From assembly GCF_000383915.1 (NCBI RefSeq), contig NZ_KB912942.1, forward strand, positions 255,806 to 319,805: a stretch of 64,000 nt of DNA. The letters are read 5' to 3'. The stretch is from Amycolatopsis benzoatilytica AK 16/65. Lineage in GTDB: Bacteria; Actinomycetota; Actinomycetes; Mycobacteriales; Pseudonocardiaceae. The notes beneath the pieces were generated by a model. That model was not told the origin of the DNA, ran no database searches, and saw only the letters and a list, made by a program, of their open reading frames with translations. Numbering within the stretch: position 1 is the stretch's first letter; every line of letters starts with the position of its first letter. The position numbers were made by a program, and so were the translations under genes. Below, piece after piece: positions 44,918 through 53,231 of this stretch.

Positions 44918-45853
44918 ATGCATCGCGTGATGGCTCTGGTGCGTCCGGTGCAGTCGACGTTCGAACTCGGCTGCGGCGCGGAGGTATTCGGCACCGTCCG
45001 CGAAGGCGTGCCGCAGCACTACGAATTCGACGTGTGCACCGAGAATCCCGGTCCGGTCCCGACGTCGGCCGGGTACCCGATGCATGTGTCCAATGGATTG
45101 GCGGCGCTCAAAACCGCCGACACGATCCTCATCCCGGGCTGGCTCCCGGTCGAAACGCCGTTGTCTCCGCGAGTGCGCAAGGCGCTGCTGCGCGCGCACG
45201 AACGCGGCGCACGTCTGGTGACCATCTGCTCCGGCGTGTTCGCGCTGGCCCAGACCGGACTGCTGGACGGCCGGTCCGCGACGACGCACTGGGCGCGGGC
45301 CGAGCGGCTGCAGCGGGAATTCCCGGAGGTACGGGTGGAGCCGGATGTGCTTTACCTGGACCACGGCGACGTCGCCACCAGCGCCGGTGCCGGCGCGGGG
45401 ATCGATCTGTGCCTGCATCTGGTCCGGCGTGACCACGGTGCGGCGCACGCGGCGCTGGTCGCGCGGCACATGGTGCTGCCGACGCATCGCGAAGGCGGGC
45501 AAGTCCAGTACGCGCCGCCGCAGGCGCCCGCGGACACATTGGACGGTCTGCTGGAGTGGGCCGGACAGCGGCTGGAAACCCCGCTGTCAGTGGAGGCGTT
45601 GGCCGCCTGGCTCAGGATTTCCCCTCGGACGCTGGCCCGCCGGTTCGCCGAGCAGCTCGGGACGAGTCCGGGCGCGTGGCTGCTGGCCCGCCGCGTGGCC
45701 GAGGCGAGGCGGCTGCTGGAGGAAACCGAACTGCCGGTCGACGCGATCGCGGCGCGGGTCGGGCTGGCGTCGGCGGTGAATCTGCGCCGCCGGTTCCGGG
45801 CGCGGGTCGGGACGACGCCGGGGGCGTACCGGAGAGCGTTCCGGCTGCGGTAA
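44918..45853 (+). CDS. GlxA-family regulator (DJ-1/PfpI domain plus AraC helix-turn-helix)
   Basis: 311-residue transcriptional activator. The N-terminal class I amidotransferase-like domain (about 1-165) has the nucleophile-elbow region LVTICSGVFALAQTGLL; the Cys is present, but such domains usually bind ligand rather than catalyse. The C-terminal AraC domain (about 225-311) has two helix-turn-helices (SVEALAAWLRISPRTLARRF and LPVDAIAARVGLASAVNLRRRF) and ends VGTTPGAYRRAFR. It is divergent from the cupin gene and probably controls it. Convergent with the beta-helix gene, with a strong terminator between. Confidence 0.88.
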   Translation: MHRVMALVRPVQSTFELGCGAEVFGTVREGVPQHYEFDVCTENPGPVPTSAGYPMHVSNGLAALKTADTILIPGWLPVETPLSPRVRKALLRAHERGARLVTICSGVFALAQTGLLDGRSATTHWARAERLQREFPEVRVEPDVLYLDHGDVATSAGAGAGIDLCLHLVRRDHGAAHAALVARHMVLPTHREGGQVQYAPPQAPADTLDGLLEWAGQRLETPLSVEALAAWLRISPRTLARRFAEQLGTSPGAWLLARRVAEARRLLEETELPVDAIAARVGLASAVNLRRRFRARVGTTPGAYRRAFRLR

Positions 45854-45880
45854 CCGGTTGCCGCGGCCGGAAATCGGGAG

Positions 45881-45929
45881 GTGACCGGCGCGCGGTGGCG
45901 AAGGGGAGGGGCCGCCGCGCGCCGGTCAC
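45881..45929. terminator. Bidirectional terminator between GlxA and the beta-helix gene
   Basis: The arms GTGACCGGCGCGCGGTGGC (45881-45899) and GCCGCCGCGCGCCGGTCAC (45911-45929) make a 19-bp stem with one G-T-type mismatch and an 11-base loop, close after two convergent stops. Confidence 0.8.
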
Positions 45930-45933
45930 CGGA

Positions 45934-48567
45934 TCATCCGGTGACGGTGGTGGTCTGCACGGTCACCGCCGGGCCGACGCCGATCCCGGTGACGGGGGCG
46001 ATGGTGAAGGTGTACGCCGTGCCGGGCTTGAGTCCGTCCACCACGCGGGTCATGCCCTTCTGGGTGGGCTGGCTGACGATCGTGTCGCGGCCGGTCGCCT
46101 CGATGGTGCGGCCGTCGGACACCGTGATCCGGTAGCTGATCACCGGCGCGGACCCGTTCTCCGCGGGCGGCGCCCAGTGCAGGCTCACCGCGTCGGAGCT
46201 GGGCAGCGCCTTCGTCTTGGTCACCACGCCGGCGGGCGTGCTGCCCGGCTGCGCGACGGTGACCGCGGCGGACGGCAGGGACGGCATGCCGGTGCCGAAC
46301 ACGTTGCGCGCGGCGACCGTGACCGTGTACGACTTCCCGTCGGTCAGGCCCGGGATCATCGTGTACCCGGTGCGCTTGAAGTCCTTCGCGGACACCGTCG
46401 AGGTGACGGTCTGCTTGCCGTCCGAGGCGGTGAGGAGGTAATCCTTCACCGGAGCGCCGTTTTCCGCGACGGTCGGGTTCCAGGTGACGTACAGCGCGCC
46501 GGAAACCGCGAACGTGCCGATGCGAGTCGGAGCCTGCGGTGCGGACCCCCCGTCGACCCGGCGGGACAGCACCCCGCGGTGGGACGGTTCGATGCCCGCG
46601 TTGTCCACAATGGACTTCGGGGCCGCGGCCGGGTTGCTCAGCAGGTGGTTGCCCTGGGTGAGAACGCCCTTGATGTTGCCGTCCGGATCGCCTTGCTCCC
46701 AGTAGTTGCCGGAGATGACGGTCGGGTCGTTGTTGCCAAGCGAGTCGCGGTAGTCCACGTGCGTCGAGGCGACGTTCGCGTAGGCCGCGTTGTAGAGCAC
46801 GTTGCCGGAAACGGTTTCGTAGGTGCAGCCGTTGTCGGTGTAGACGGACTTGCCGAGGCCCCACTGATCGTGGATGACGTTACCGGTGACCTTCTCGCCG
46901 TCGGCCTGCGACGGGCCGGTGATGCCCTGGGTGTAGATGCCGCCGCCGTCGTCCAGCGACAGCATGTAGTCGTGGATCAGGTTGTTCGAAACCACGTTGT
47001 CGCGCGAGACGTTCGCCGTCGCGGCCTGCTTGATCTTGTCCGGCCAGCCGCCCCAGCCCATCGAGATGCCGGAGTAGGCGACATGGTCGATCTGGTTGTG
47101 CGAGATGACGTTGCTCTGTGAGTACCCGTTGACGATCGGGACGCCGCCGGTGAACTCGCGGGGCATTCCGTACAGGTGGTTGTTGGTCACCTTGACCCGC
47201 GCGGTCACGTCCGCGCCGCCGGCGTTCGGCTTGCTGACGCCGCCGATTTCGACGCCGTTGCCGGAAATATCGGTGAATACGCTGTCGGACACGGTGCTGT
47301 CCTGCGCGCCCTCGCCGAGGTCCAGCCCAGCCCCGCCGAGGTGCGCGAACACGCTGTCGCTGAACTCGACGCGCTGCCCGTGCGATATCGAGACGTTGCC
47401 GGGCTCCTTCGTCCAGTCCGCGTACGGGCAGGCGCCGCCCGGGGTGAACTGGCACAGGCCCTGCGTGGCCCAGCCGCGCTCGCCGGTGATCTGGTAGCCG
47501 GCCTGGATTTCGGAGAAGCCTTCCGGCGACGACGGTCCGAGCCAGGTCGCGTAGGAGAACTGGATGCCGCGGAAAGAGATGTCGTGGATCGGTTTCTCGG
47601 CGGTGCCGCGGCCGTCGACGAGCTTCTCCAGTGCGGGCAGTTCGACGTCGGCGCGGTTCAGGTTCTCGCCCTTTCGCGGCAGGTAGTAGACGCGGCGCGC
47701 GGAGCGGTCGAGGTACCACTCGCCCGGGGTGTCGAGCAGCTCGAAGGCGTTCTCGACGTACGACGGCTGCCGCCCGTTGGTGAGATCGCCGGGACCGACC
47801 ATGTTGACCGACCGGCCGGGGATGTCGGCGAACATGAGCCGTTTCGTCGAGTTGTCCCAGCACGGCTGCGCCATGGTGATGGTGGTGCCCTGCGCGGACG
47901 CGATCGGGCAGCGCGGTTCGGTCCACTGGCCCAGGCCGCTGCGCCCGACGTTCCACAGACCCTCGCCGCCGGTGTACACCAGTTCGAGGTCGCTCGGGTT
48001 GCGCCAGTGCGCGAGGGCATCCGAAGAAGCCGTGTAGCCGGTCTCGGTCGCCTTGACGGTCACTGGAAGCCGCCCTGACGCCCGCTGCGCGCGAGCCCCG
48101 TCGACGTACAGCTGACGGGTGTTGTCCAGTCCGGCCGGAGCCGGCGCGGAGTACAAGCCGGGACGGCCGGCGACCGGGCGCCAGCCAGTGACCTGCTTGC
48201 CGCCGCTGACCACGGTTCCCGGCGAGCCCTGCCAGATCACGCGGTGGCCGGGGGAACCGGAGTCGGACGCGTCCAGCACGAGCGGCTGGTCGAGCCGGTA
48301 GGTGCCGGACGCGACGTGCACGGTCAGGTCGGCGTTGAGGTGGGCGGCGCGCTGCCGGACGAGCTGCTGTGCGCGGGGCAGCGTACGCACCGGCGACCAG
48401 ACGGCACCGGAACCGAAGTCATTGCCCCACGGCGAGACGTACACGTCCTGGCTGCCCGGCCACGCGGCGGCTACCCCGGCGGGGAGCAGCGCGGTGGCGG
48501 TCAGCGCCGCGACGGCGAGCCCGAAGGCGCGCCTGCCGCCCGGGCGCGATGGTCTTCTGAGCTTCAT
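45934..48567 (-). CDS. Secreted right-handed beta-helix carbohydrate-active protein with two fibronectin III domains
   Basis: 877-residue exported protein. The signal peptide is about residues 1-35 (FGLAVAALTATALLPAGVAA). The start DVYVSPWGNDFGSGAVWSPV and TYRLDQPLVLDASDSGSPGH, VVSGGKQVTGWRPV are typical of GH141-like/pectate-lyase-fold glycosidases. A long right-handed parallel beta-helix follows (NHLYGM, SHNQIDHVAYSGISMGWGG, SNNLIHDYMLSLDDGGGIYT, with repeated N/S-x-I-x-x-N turns) to about 665. Two FnIII domains (about 685-775 and 785-877) end it. The catalytic Asp residues cannot be assigned by eye. Divergent from the GH27 gene, so it probably acts on the same glycan outside the cell. Confidence 0.82.
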   Translation of the reverse strand: MKLRRPSRPGGRRAFGLAVAALTATALLPAGVAAAWPGSQDVYVSPWGNDFGSGAVWSPVRTLPRAQQLVRQRAAHLNADLTVHVASGTYRLDQPLVLDASDSGSPGHRVIWQGSPGTVVSGGKQVTGWRPVAGRPGLYSAPAPAGLDNTRQLYVDGARAQRASGRLPVTVKATETGYTASSDALAHWRNPSDLELVYTGGEGLWNVGRSGLGQWTEPRCPIASAQGTTITMAQPCWDNSTKRLMFADIPGRSVNMVGPGDLTNGRQPSYVENAFELLDTPGEWYLDRSARRVYYLPRKGENLNRADVELPALEKLVDGRGTAEKPIHDISFRGIQFSYATWLGPSSPEGFSEIQAGYQITGERGWATQGLCQFTPGGACPYADWTKEPGNVSISHGQRVEFSDSVFAHLGGAGLDLGEGAQDSTVSDSVFTDISGNGVEIGGVSKPNAGGADVTARVKVTNNHLYGMPREFTGGVPIVNGYSQSNVISHNQIDHVAYSGISMGWGGWPDKIKQAATANVSRDNVVSNNLIHDYMLSLDDGGGIYTQGITGPSQADGEKVTGNVIHDQWGLGKSVYTDNGCTYETVSGNVLYNAAYANVASTHVDYRDSLGNNDPTVISGNYWEQGDPDGNIKGVLTQGNHLLSNPAAAPKSIVDNAGIEPSHRGVLSRRVDGGSAPQAPTRIGTFAVSGALYVTWNPTVAENGAPVKDYLLTASDGKQTVTSTVSAKDFKRTGYTMIPGLTDGKSYTVTVAARNVFGTGMPSLPSAAVTVAQPGSTPAGVVTKTKALPSSDAVSLHWAPPAENGSAPVISYRITVSDGRTIEATGRDTIVSQPTQKGMTRVVDGLKPGTAYTFTIAPVTGIGVGPAVTVQTTTVTG

Positions 48568-48617
48568 CCGGGACCTCCGTGTTCGCCAGTGAACGACGCG
48601 TGCCCGCGCCGAGAGAA

Positions 48618-48632
48618 AGATAGGATCTATCT
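48618..48632. promoter_or_regulatory. Inverted repeats in the divergent beta-helix/GH27 promoter
   Basis: AGATAG-GAT-CTATCT (48618-48632) is a perfect dyad between the two start codons. A second dyad, TTCAC-ACTG-GTGAA, is at 48671-48684. Either could be the operator of a sugar-responsive repressor; no such regulator is adjacent. Confidence 0.55.
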
Positions 48633-48801
48633 GCGACGCTGTCGAGTGCGCCAGTCGGGATTATTGGCCATTCACACTGGTGAACAGCCTTGATACGGTC
48701 GGACGGCTTAGTCCCGATTACCGGTCAGTGATCGGATGAATCATTGCTGCTGCTGGTCGGGCGGGCGTACAACGAAGCGATCCTTGGGAGAGGTGGTCGC
48801 G

Positions 48802-50130
48802 ATGAGACGGAGTCGGATCGGGTTCCTGGCCGCGGCGATGGCCGTGCTGGCCGGGTCGCTGGCCGGGACGGCCGCAGCCGCGGACAGCCAGTCGATCGAT
48901 TCGTGGGTGCCAGTGGCGAAGACCCCGCCGATGGGCTGGAGCAGCTGGAGCGCGCTCCGCCGGCAGTTCACCGAGCAGACGATCAAGGCGCAAGCCGACG
49001 CGATGCACGACCACCTGGCCGCCTACGGCTACCGGTACCTCAACATCGACGCCGGCTGGACCGACCACGTCGACGAGTACGGCCGGGTCGCCCCGGACCC
49101 GAAGAAGTTCCCCAGCGGCATCGCGTCGCTGGCGCGCTACCTGCACCAACGCGGCCTGAAGTTCGGGATCTACCTGGTGCCCGGCGTCCCCGCGCAGGCG
49201 GTCGCCGCCGATTCGCCGATCGAAGGCACGCCGTACCGCGTCCACGACATCGTCGCGCCCGGCGCGGGCAACACCGCCGACGACAAATCCGCGAAACTCG
49301 ACTTCACCAAGCCGGGCGCGGCCGCGTACGTCCGCTCGCAGGCCCGGCAGCTGGCTTCGTGGGGCGTCGACTACGTCAAGATGGACTTCGTGGGACCCGG
49401 CGGCGGCCGGATCAAGGCGGACAACCGGGAAGACATCCAGCAGTGGCACGCGGCGATTGGCGAGACCCGCCGCCCGATCCACTTGGAACTGTCGAACTCG
49501 CTGAGCATCGACGAGGCCGCGACCTGGCAGCGCTACAGCAACGGCTGGCGCATCGAGGGCGACATCGAGTGCTACTCGCACTGCGTCGGCCTGACGAACT
49601 GGGACGTACGGGTGAAGCTCCGCTTCGCCGATGCTCCCCAGTGGACGAGCTACGCCGGCCCCGGCCACTGGAACGACCTGGACTCGATCGAGGTCGGCAA
49701 CGGCGACGCGAACGGCATCACGCCGGACGAGCGGCGAAGCATGATCACGCTGTGGGCGATCGAATCTTCGCCGCTGCTGCTCGGGACCGACTTGACCAAA
49801 ATGGATCCGGAGGACCTGAAGCTGCTGACGAACCGCGAGGTGATCGCGGTAGACCAGGCGGGCCGCCCGGCGAGTCCGGTATCGCAGGAAACGCAACAGC
49901 AGGTGTGGTTCAGCCGCGATGGCCACGGCGGGATCACGGTGGCTCTGTTCAACCTGGGCTCGGCCGAAGCCCCGGTGACCGCCGCGTTCAAGGACCTGGG
50001 CCTGACCGGCTCCGCCGAGGTCCGAGACCTGTGGACACACCGGAACCTCGGCGTAAGCCGGGACAGCTTCACGGCCACCCTGGCCCCGCACGCCTCGCGC
50101 CTGCTGCACCTCACCCCGCGCTGGCCCTAG
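48802..50130 (+). CDS. Secreted glycoside hydrolase family 27 (alpha-galactosidase type)
   Basis: 442-residue exported glycosidase, releasing terminal alpha-linked galactose or a related sugar (alpha-N-acetylgalactosaminidase or beta-L-arabinopyranosidase are alternatives within the family). The signal peptide is about residues 1-27. The N-terminal TPPMGWSSWS and YRYLNIDAGW are GH27 hallmarks. The nucleophile is D195 in VDYVKMDF, and the acid/base is D254 in WRIEGDIE. A C-terminal antiparallel beta domain follows from about 350, with no extra binding module. The ATG at 48802 has AGAGG upstream. Divergent from the beta-helix protein. Confidence 0.9.
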   Translation: MRRSRIGFLAAAMAVLAGSLAGTAAAADSQSIDSWVPVAKTPPMGWSSWSALRRQFTEQTIKAQADAMHDHLAAYGYRYLNIDAGWTDHVDEYGRVAPDPKKFPSGIASLARYLHQRGLKFGIYLVPGVPAQAVAADSPIEGTPYRVHDIVAPGAGNTADDKSAKLDFTKPGAAAYVRSQARQLASWGVDYVKMDFVGPGGGRIKADNREDIQQWHAAIGETRRPIHLELSNSLSIDEAATWQRYSNGWRIEGDIECYSHCVGLTNWDVRVKLRFADAPQWTSYAGPGHWNDLDSIEVGNGDANGITPDERRSMITLWAIESSPLLLGTDLTKMDPEDLKLLTNREVIAVDQAGRPASPVSQETQQQVWFSRDGHGGITVALFNLGSAEAPVTAAFKDLGLTGSAEVRDLWTHRNLGVSRDSFTATLAPHASRLLHLTPRWP

Positions 50131-50176
50131 GCACCGCCCGAGCGGGTCCGTGACGTACTTGAGATTCCGGCTCGGA

Positions 50177-50315
50177 GTCCGTGAAGGGCCCGTTCGCGGA
50201 TTTGGATGCCTGCTCAGGGTCTGTGAGGGGCCCCTTGAGGGATCTGGATCCCTGCTCGGCGTCCGTGAGGGGCCCCTTGAGGGACTTAGATTCCGTCAGG
50301 GGCCCCTTCACGGAC
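50177..50315. repeat. Interspersed hairpin repeat, copy 7 (three tandem half-units)
   Basis: Starting at GTCCGTGAAGGGCCCG, half-units of about 36-38 bp recur (GGATTTGGATGCCTGCTCAG, GGATCTGGATCCCTGCTCGG, GGACTTAGATTCCGTCAGG) before the closing CCCCTTCACGGAC. It lies after the GH27 gene. Confidence 0.82.
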
Positions 50316-50688
50316 TTGACCCGGAGCACCGGAGCCTGGAGCCCTAACCCGGAGCCGGGAGCCCCGGGGCTCCGGAGCCCCGGAGTCCGGAGCCCCCGAG
50401 CCCCCGAGCCCCAACCCGGAGCCCGGGACACCCAACCCGGAGCCCTAACCCGGAGCCCCGGAGCCGGGAGCCCCGGAGCCCGGAGTCCGGAGCCCGGGAC
50501 ACCCAACCCGGCGTCCGGGACCCGGCTGCCCAGGCCAGTTCAGGCGGAGCGGCCCCTGCCGAGCCCGCCGCGCGACAGGAGGCCGCCCGAGAAGCTGGCT
50601 CCGCCATTCAGGTCCCTGGACCAGTTCCTCTGAGCGTGTCGCCGGGCTCGCGTTCCGTTCATCCGGTTCATCTGGCACTCTGGACCCT
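50316..50688. other. GGAGCCC-rich low-complexity tract and promoter region, no gene
   Basis: From about 50316 to 50530 the sequence is a degenerate array of GGAGCCCGGAG, GGAGCCCTAACCC and GGGACACCCAACCC units. Frames across it give Pro/Gly/Arg-rich strings without domains. The rest holds the promoter of the next gene; CACTCT (50676-50681), seven bases before GTG 50689, fits a leaderless start. Confidence 0.7.
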
Positions 50689-51543
50689 GTGTTGCGGCTT
50701 GCAGGTGCACGGCTGCTCGATGATCGGGACTATCCGGCGGTGCGCGCAGCACTGGCCGCCGATCCAGTGGGCAGCTGCATGGTCAGCGCCCGGGTCGAGG
50801 CGGCCGGCCTCGACCCGTGGCGTCTTGGCGGCGAGCTCTGGGCCGCCGATTCCCGCCCCGCCCGCGCTGGCCGCCTGCAGGGCCTCTGCTTCGCCGGGCC
50901 GAACCTGATCCCGTTGCGCGGCAACGCCTCCGCCTTGCGCTCCTTCGCTGACCGAGCCCTCCGCCGCCAGCGCAGATGCTCGTCCCTGGTCGGCCCCGCT
51001 CCCCAGGTACTCGGCCTCTGGGACGAGCTTTCCGCCGAATGGGGGCCGGCCCGCGAGGTCCGCGGCGACCAGCCCCTGATGGCGCTGGACGGCGACCCGC
51101 TGGTGGCTCCGGACCCGCACGTCCGAACCGTCCGCCCGCACGAACTCGACCGGTACCTCCCGGCCGCCGTCGCGATGTTCATCGAAGAGGTCGGCGTCGA
51201 CCCGCGCGCGGGGGACGGGGGAGCCAGTTACCGCGCCCGGGTCAGCGAGCTGATCTCCGCCGGTCGCGCGTTCGCCCGGTTCGAGGACGGCGAAGTCGTG
51301 TTCAAGGCCGAGATCGGCGCGATGTCCGCCCGGGTCGGGCAGATCCAGGGCGTCTGGGTGCATCCGGACCGGCGCGGCAGCGGTCTCGGCACCGCGGGCA
51401 CCGCCGCGGTGGTGAACCGGCTGGTGCACGGGCTCGGCCGCACCGCCAGCCTGTACGTGAACGCGTTCAACGCGCCCGCGCTCGCCGCGTATCGGCGGAT
51501 CGGGTTCCAGCAGGTCGGGCAGTACGCGACGGTGCTGTTCTGA
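50689..51543 (+). CDS. DUF4081-type GNAT acetyltransferase
   Basis: 284-residue protein with an N-terminal DUF4081 region (about 1-130, [20 protein letters not shown] and [11 protein letters not shown]) and a C-terminal GNAT domain (about 145-284). The latter has [24 protein letters not shown], the acetyl-CoA loop R/Q-x-x-G-x-G, and [16 protein letters not shown]. In M. tuberculosis the equivalent gene follows ispG; here it stands 7.9 kb away but still directly before map. The acceptor is unknown. GTG start without ribosome site, probably leaderless. Confidence 0.85.
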   Translation: MLRLAGARLLDDRDYPAVRAALAADPVGSCMVSARVEAAGLDPWRLGGELWAADSRPARAGRLQGLCFAGPNLIPLRGNASALRSFADRALRRQRRCSSLVGPAPQVLGLWDELSAEWGPAREVRGDQPLMALDGDPLVAPDPHVRTVRPHELDRYLPAAVAMFIEEVGVDPRAGDGGASYRARVSELISAGRAFARFEDGEVVFKAEIGAMSARVGQIQGVWVHPDRRGSGLGTAGTAAVVNRLVHGLGRTASLYVNAFNAPALAAYRRIGFQQVGQYATVLF

Positions 51544-51574
51544 GCAGGCTCCGAGACGTCGTAGTCTGGAGTAC

Positions 51575-52432
51575 ATGTCCGTTCGCGCCCCGTTGAAGCC
51601 CGGCGTCCAGACGCCGCGCCGTGCCGTCCCCGCCGACATCGCCCGCCCCGAATACGTGGACCGGCCGGCGCCGAAACGGGACACCGGCAACGGGGTGCGC
51701 ACGCCCGAGGTGATCGAGGCGATGCGGGTCGCGTCGAAGATCGCCGCGCAGGCGCTCGAAGAGGGCGGCAAGGCGGTCAAGCCGGGCGCCACCACCGACG
51801 ACATCGACAAGGTCGTGCACGAGTTCCTGCTCGACCACCGCGCGTACCCGTCGACGCTGGGCTACCGCGGCTTCCCGAAGTCCTGCTGCACCTCGCTGAA
51901 CGAGGTGATCTGCCACGGCATCCCGGACTCGACGGTGATCGAGGACGGCGACATCTGCAACATCGACGTGACGGCGTACATCGGCGGCGTGCACGGCGAC
52001 ACGAACGCGACGTTCCTCGCCGGCGACGTCTCCGAGGAGGTGCGGCTGCTGGTCGAGCGCACCCGCGAGGCGACCGCGCGAGCGATCAAGGCGGTCCGTC
52101 CGGGGCGCCAGCTGAACGTGATCGGCCGCGTCATCGAGGCGTACGCGAAGCGCTTCGGTTACGGCGTGGTCCGCGACTTCACCGGGCACGGCGTCGGCCC
52201 GGCCTTCCACACCCCGCCGACCGTCCTGCACTACGAGGAGCCGTCGGTGCAGACGCTGATCGAGGAAGGCATGACCTTCACGATCGAGCCGATGATCACC
52301 CTCGGCACCATCGACTACGACGTGTGGGACGACGACTGGACGGTCACCACCAAAGACAAGAAGTGGACCGCCCAGTTCGAGCACACGCTGGTGGTCACCG
52401 CGAACGGCGCGGAGATTCTGACCCTGCCGTAA
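51575..52432 (+). CDS. map: Type I methionine aminopeptidase
   Basis: 285-residue cytosolic metalloprotease that removes the initiator Met. The five metal ligands are visible: the two Asp of [20 protein letters not shown], His of GHGVGPAFH, Glu of TIEPMI and Glu of AQFEHTLVV. The N-terminus carries a Pro-rich extension of about 30 residues ([20 protein letters not shown]), as in actinobacterial MapB, which can bind SH3-type or ribosomal partners. TAGTCT at 51562-51567 and GGAG before ATG 51575 fit a near-leaderless start. A hairpin repeat follows the stop. Confidence 0.94.
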   Translation: MSVRAPLKPGVQTPRRAVPADIARPEYVDRPAPKRDTGNGVRTPEVIEAMRVASKIAAQALEEGGKAVKPGATTDDIDKVVHEFLLDHRAYPSTLGYRGFPKSCCTSLNEVICHGIPDSTVIEDGDICNIDVTAYIGGVHGDTNATFLAGDVSEEVRLLVERTREATARAIKAVRPGRQLNVIGRVIEAYAKRFGYGVVRDFTGHGVGPAFHTPPTVLHYEEPSVQTLIEEGMTFTIEPMITLGTIDYDVWDDDWTVTTKDKKWTAQFEHTLVVTANGAEILTLP

Positions 52433-52451
52433 CCGCGTCCCCGGCAAGACT

Positions 52452-52506
52452 GTCCGCGAAGGGCCCCTCGAGGGATTCAGATTCCCTCCAGGGGCCCTTC
52501 ACTGGC
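52452..52506. repeat. Interspersed hairpin repeat, copy 8
   Basis: GTCCGCGAAGGGCCCCTCG and AGGGGCCCTTCACTGGC around GGATTCAGATTCCC, between the convergent map and GntR genes. Confidence 0.8.
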
Positions 52507-52508
52507 TT

Positions 52509-53183
52509 CTACAGGTTTTCGGCGCGGGCGATCAGCTCGTCCAGGAAACCGGCCGCCTCGGCGGCCGCCCGGTCGGCGTCGCGCGCCTCGATCGCTTCCA
52601 CCAGGTCACGGTGCCGGATCATCTCCGCGTGCTCCGGGTTGTCCGAAGTGGACGCCACGCTCGCGGTGATCGCTTCCATCAGGCCGCGGTACAGCTCCAG
52701 CAGCAGCCCGTTGTGCCCGCACCGCACCACCGCCAAGTGGAACTCGGCGTCGTTGCGAGCGAACTCGTCGCGCAGGCCAGCCTCCCAGTCCGCGTCGCGC
52801 TGGTCGAGCAGGCCGCGCAGTTCGGCGAGGTCTTCGTCGGTGCGGGCGGTCGCGGCCAGCCGCGCGCCTTCCACCTCCAGCAGACGGCGCACGTGCAGCA
52901 CCTCGCGCAGCTCAGTGCTGCACAGCCGGCGGATCGCGCCGGACACCTCGCTGGTCGCGCGCACGTACGTGCCATCGCCCTGACGGACTTCCAGGATCCC
53001 GGTGTGCGCGAGGGCGCGCACCGCCTCCCGGACCGTGTTCCGCCCGACGCCCAGCTGCGCGGACAGCACCGGCTCGGTCGGGATCCGGTGCCCGATCGGC
53101 CATTCCCCGGCACTGACCGCCTCGCGCAGCTGGTCGATGACCTGGTCGACGAGTCCGGTGCGGCGGGTGGTGGCCAACGGCAC
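52509..53183 (-). CDS. GntR/FadR-family transcriptional regulator
   Basis: 224-residue repressor. The GntR winged helix (about 5-75) has RRTGLVDQVIDQLREAVSAG, IPTEPVLSAQLGVGRNTVRE and QGDGTYVRA. The C-terminal FCD domain (about 90-215) has the metal/ligand site residues D...H...H (NDAEFHLAVVRCGHN and HRDLVEAIEARD). Such regulators respond to carboxylic acids. It is divergent from a CynX-type MFS gene across about 48 bases. The intergenic CTATGTATGCGATAG shares TGTATGCRATA with a site before the aldehyde dehydrogenase at 8.7 kb. GTG start at 53183. Confidence 0.88.
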   Translation of the reverse strand: MPLATTRRTGLVDQVIDQLREAVSAGEWPIGHRIPTEPVLSAQLGVGRNTVREAVRALAHTGILEVRQGDGTYVRATSEVSGAIRRLCSTELREVLHVRRLLEVEGARLAATARTDEDLAELRGLLDQRDADWEAGLRDEFARNDAEFHLAVVRCGHNGLLLELYRGLMEAITASVASTSDNPEHAEMIRHRDLVEAIEARDADRAAAEAAGFLDELIARAENL

Positions 53184-53208
53184 AGCCTGATCCCTTCATC
53201 CAATCATC

Positions 53209-53223
53209 CTATGTATGCGATAG
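53209..53223. promoter_or_regulatory. Candidate GntR site between gntR and the MFS gene
   Basis: CTATGTATGCGATAG (imperfect dyad) contains TGTATGCGATA, which matches TGTATGCAATA of the perfect dyad at 8667-8683 in 10 of 11 bases. It lies in the divergent promoter and overlaps an alternative MFS start codon at 53211. Confidence 0.5.
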
Positions 53224-53231
53224 TAGCGCAC

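Noticed and set aside
50316..50530. Pro-rich protein gene in the GGAGCCC tract
   Set aside because: Simple repeat with no start site and equal openness in several frames.
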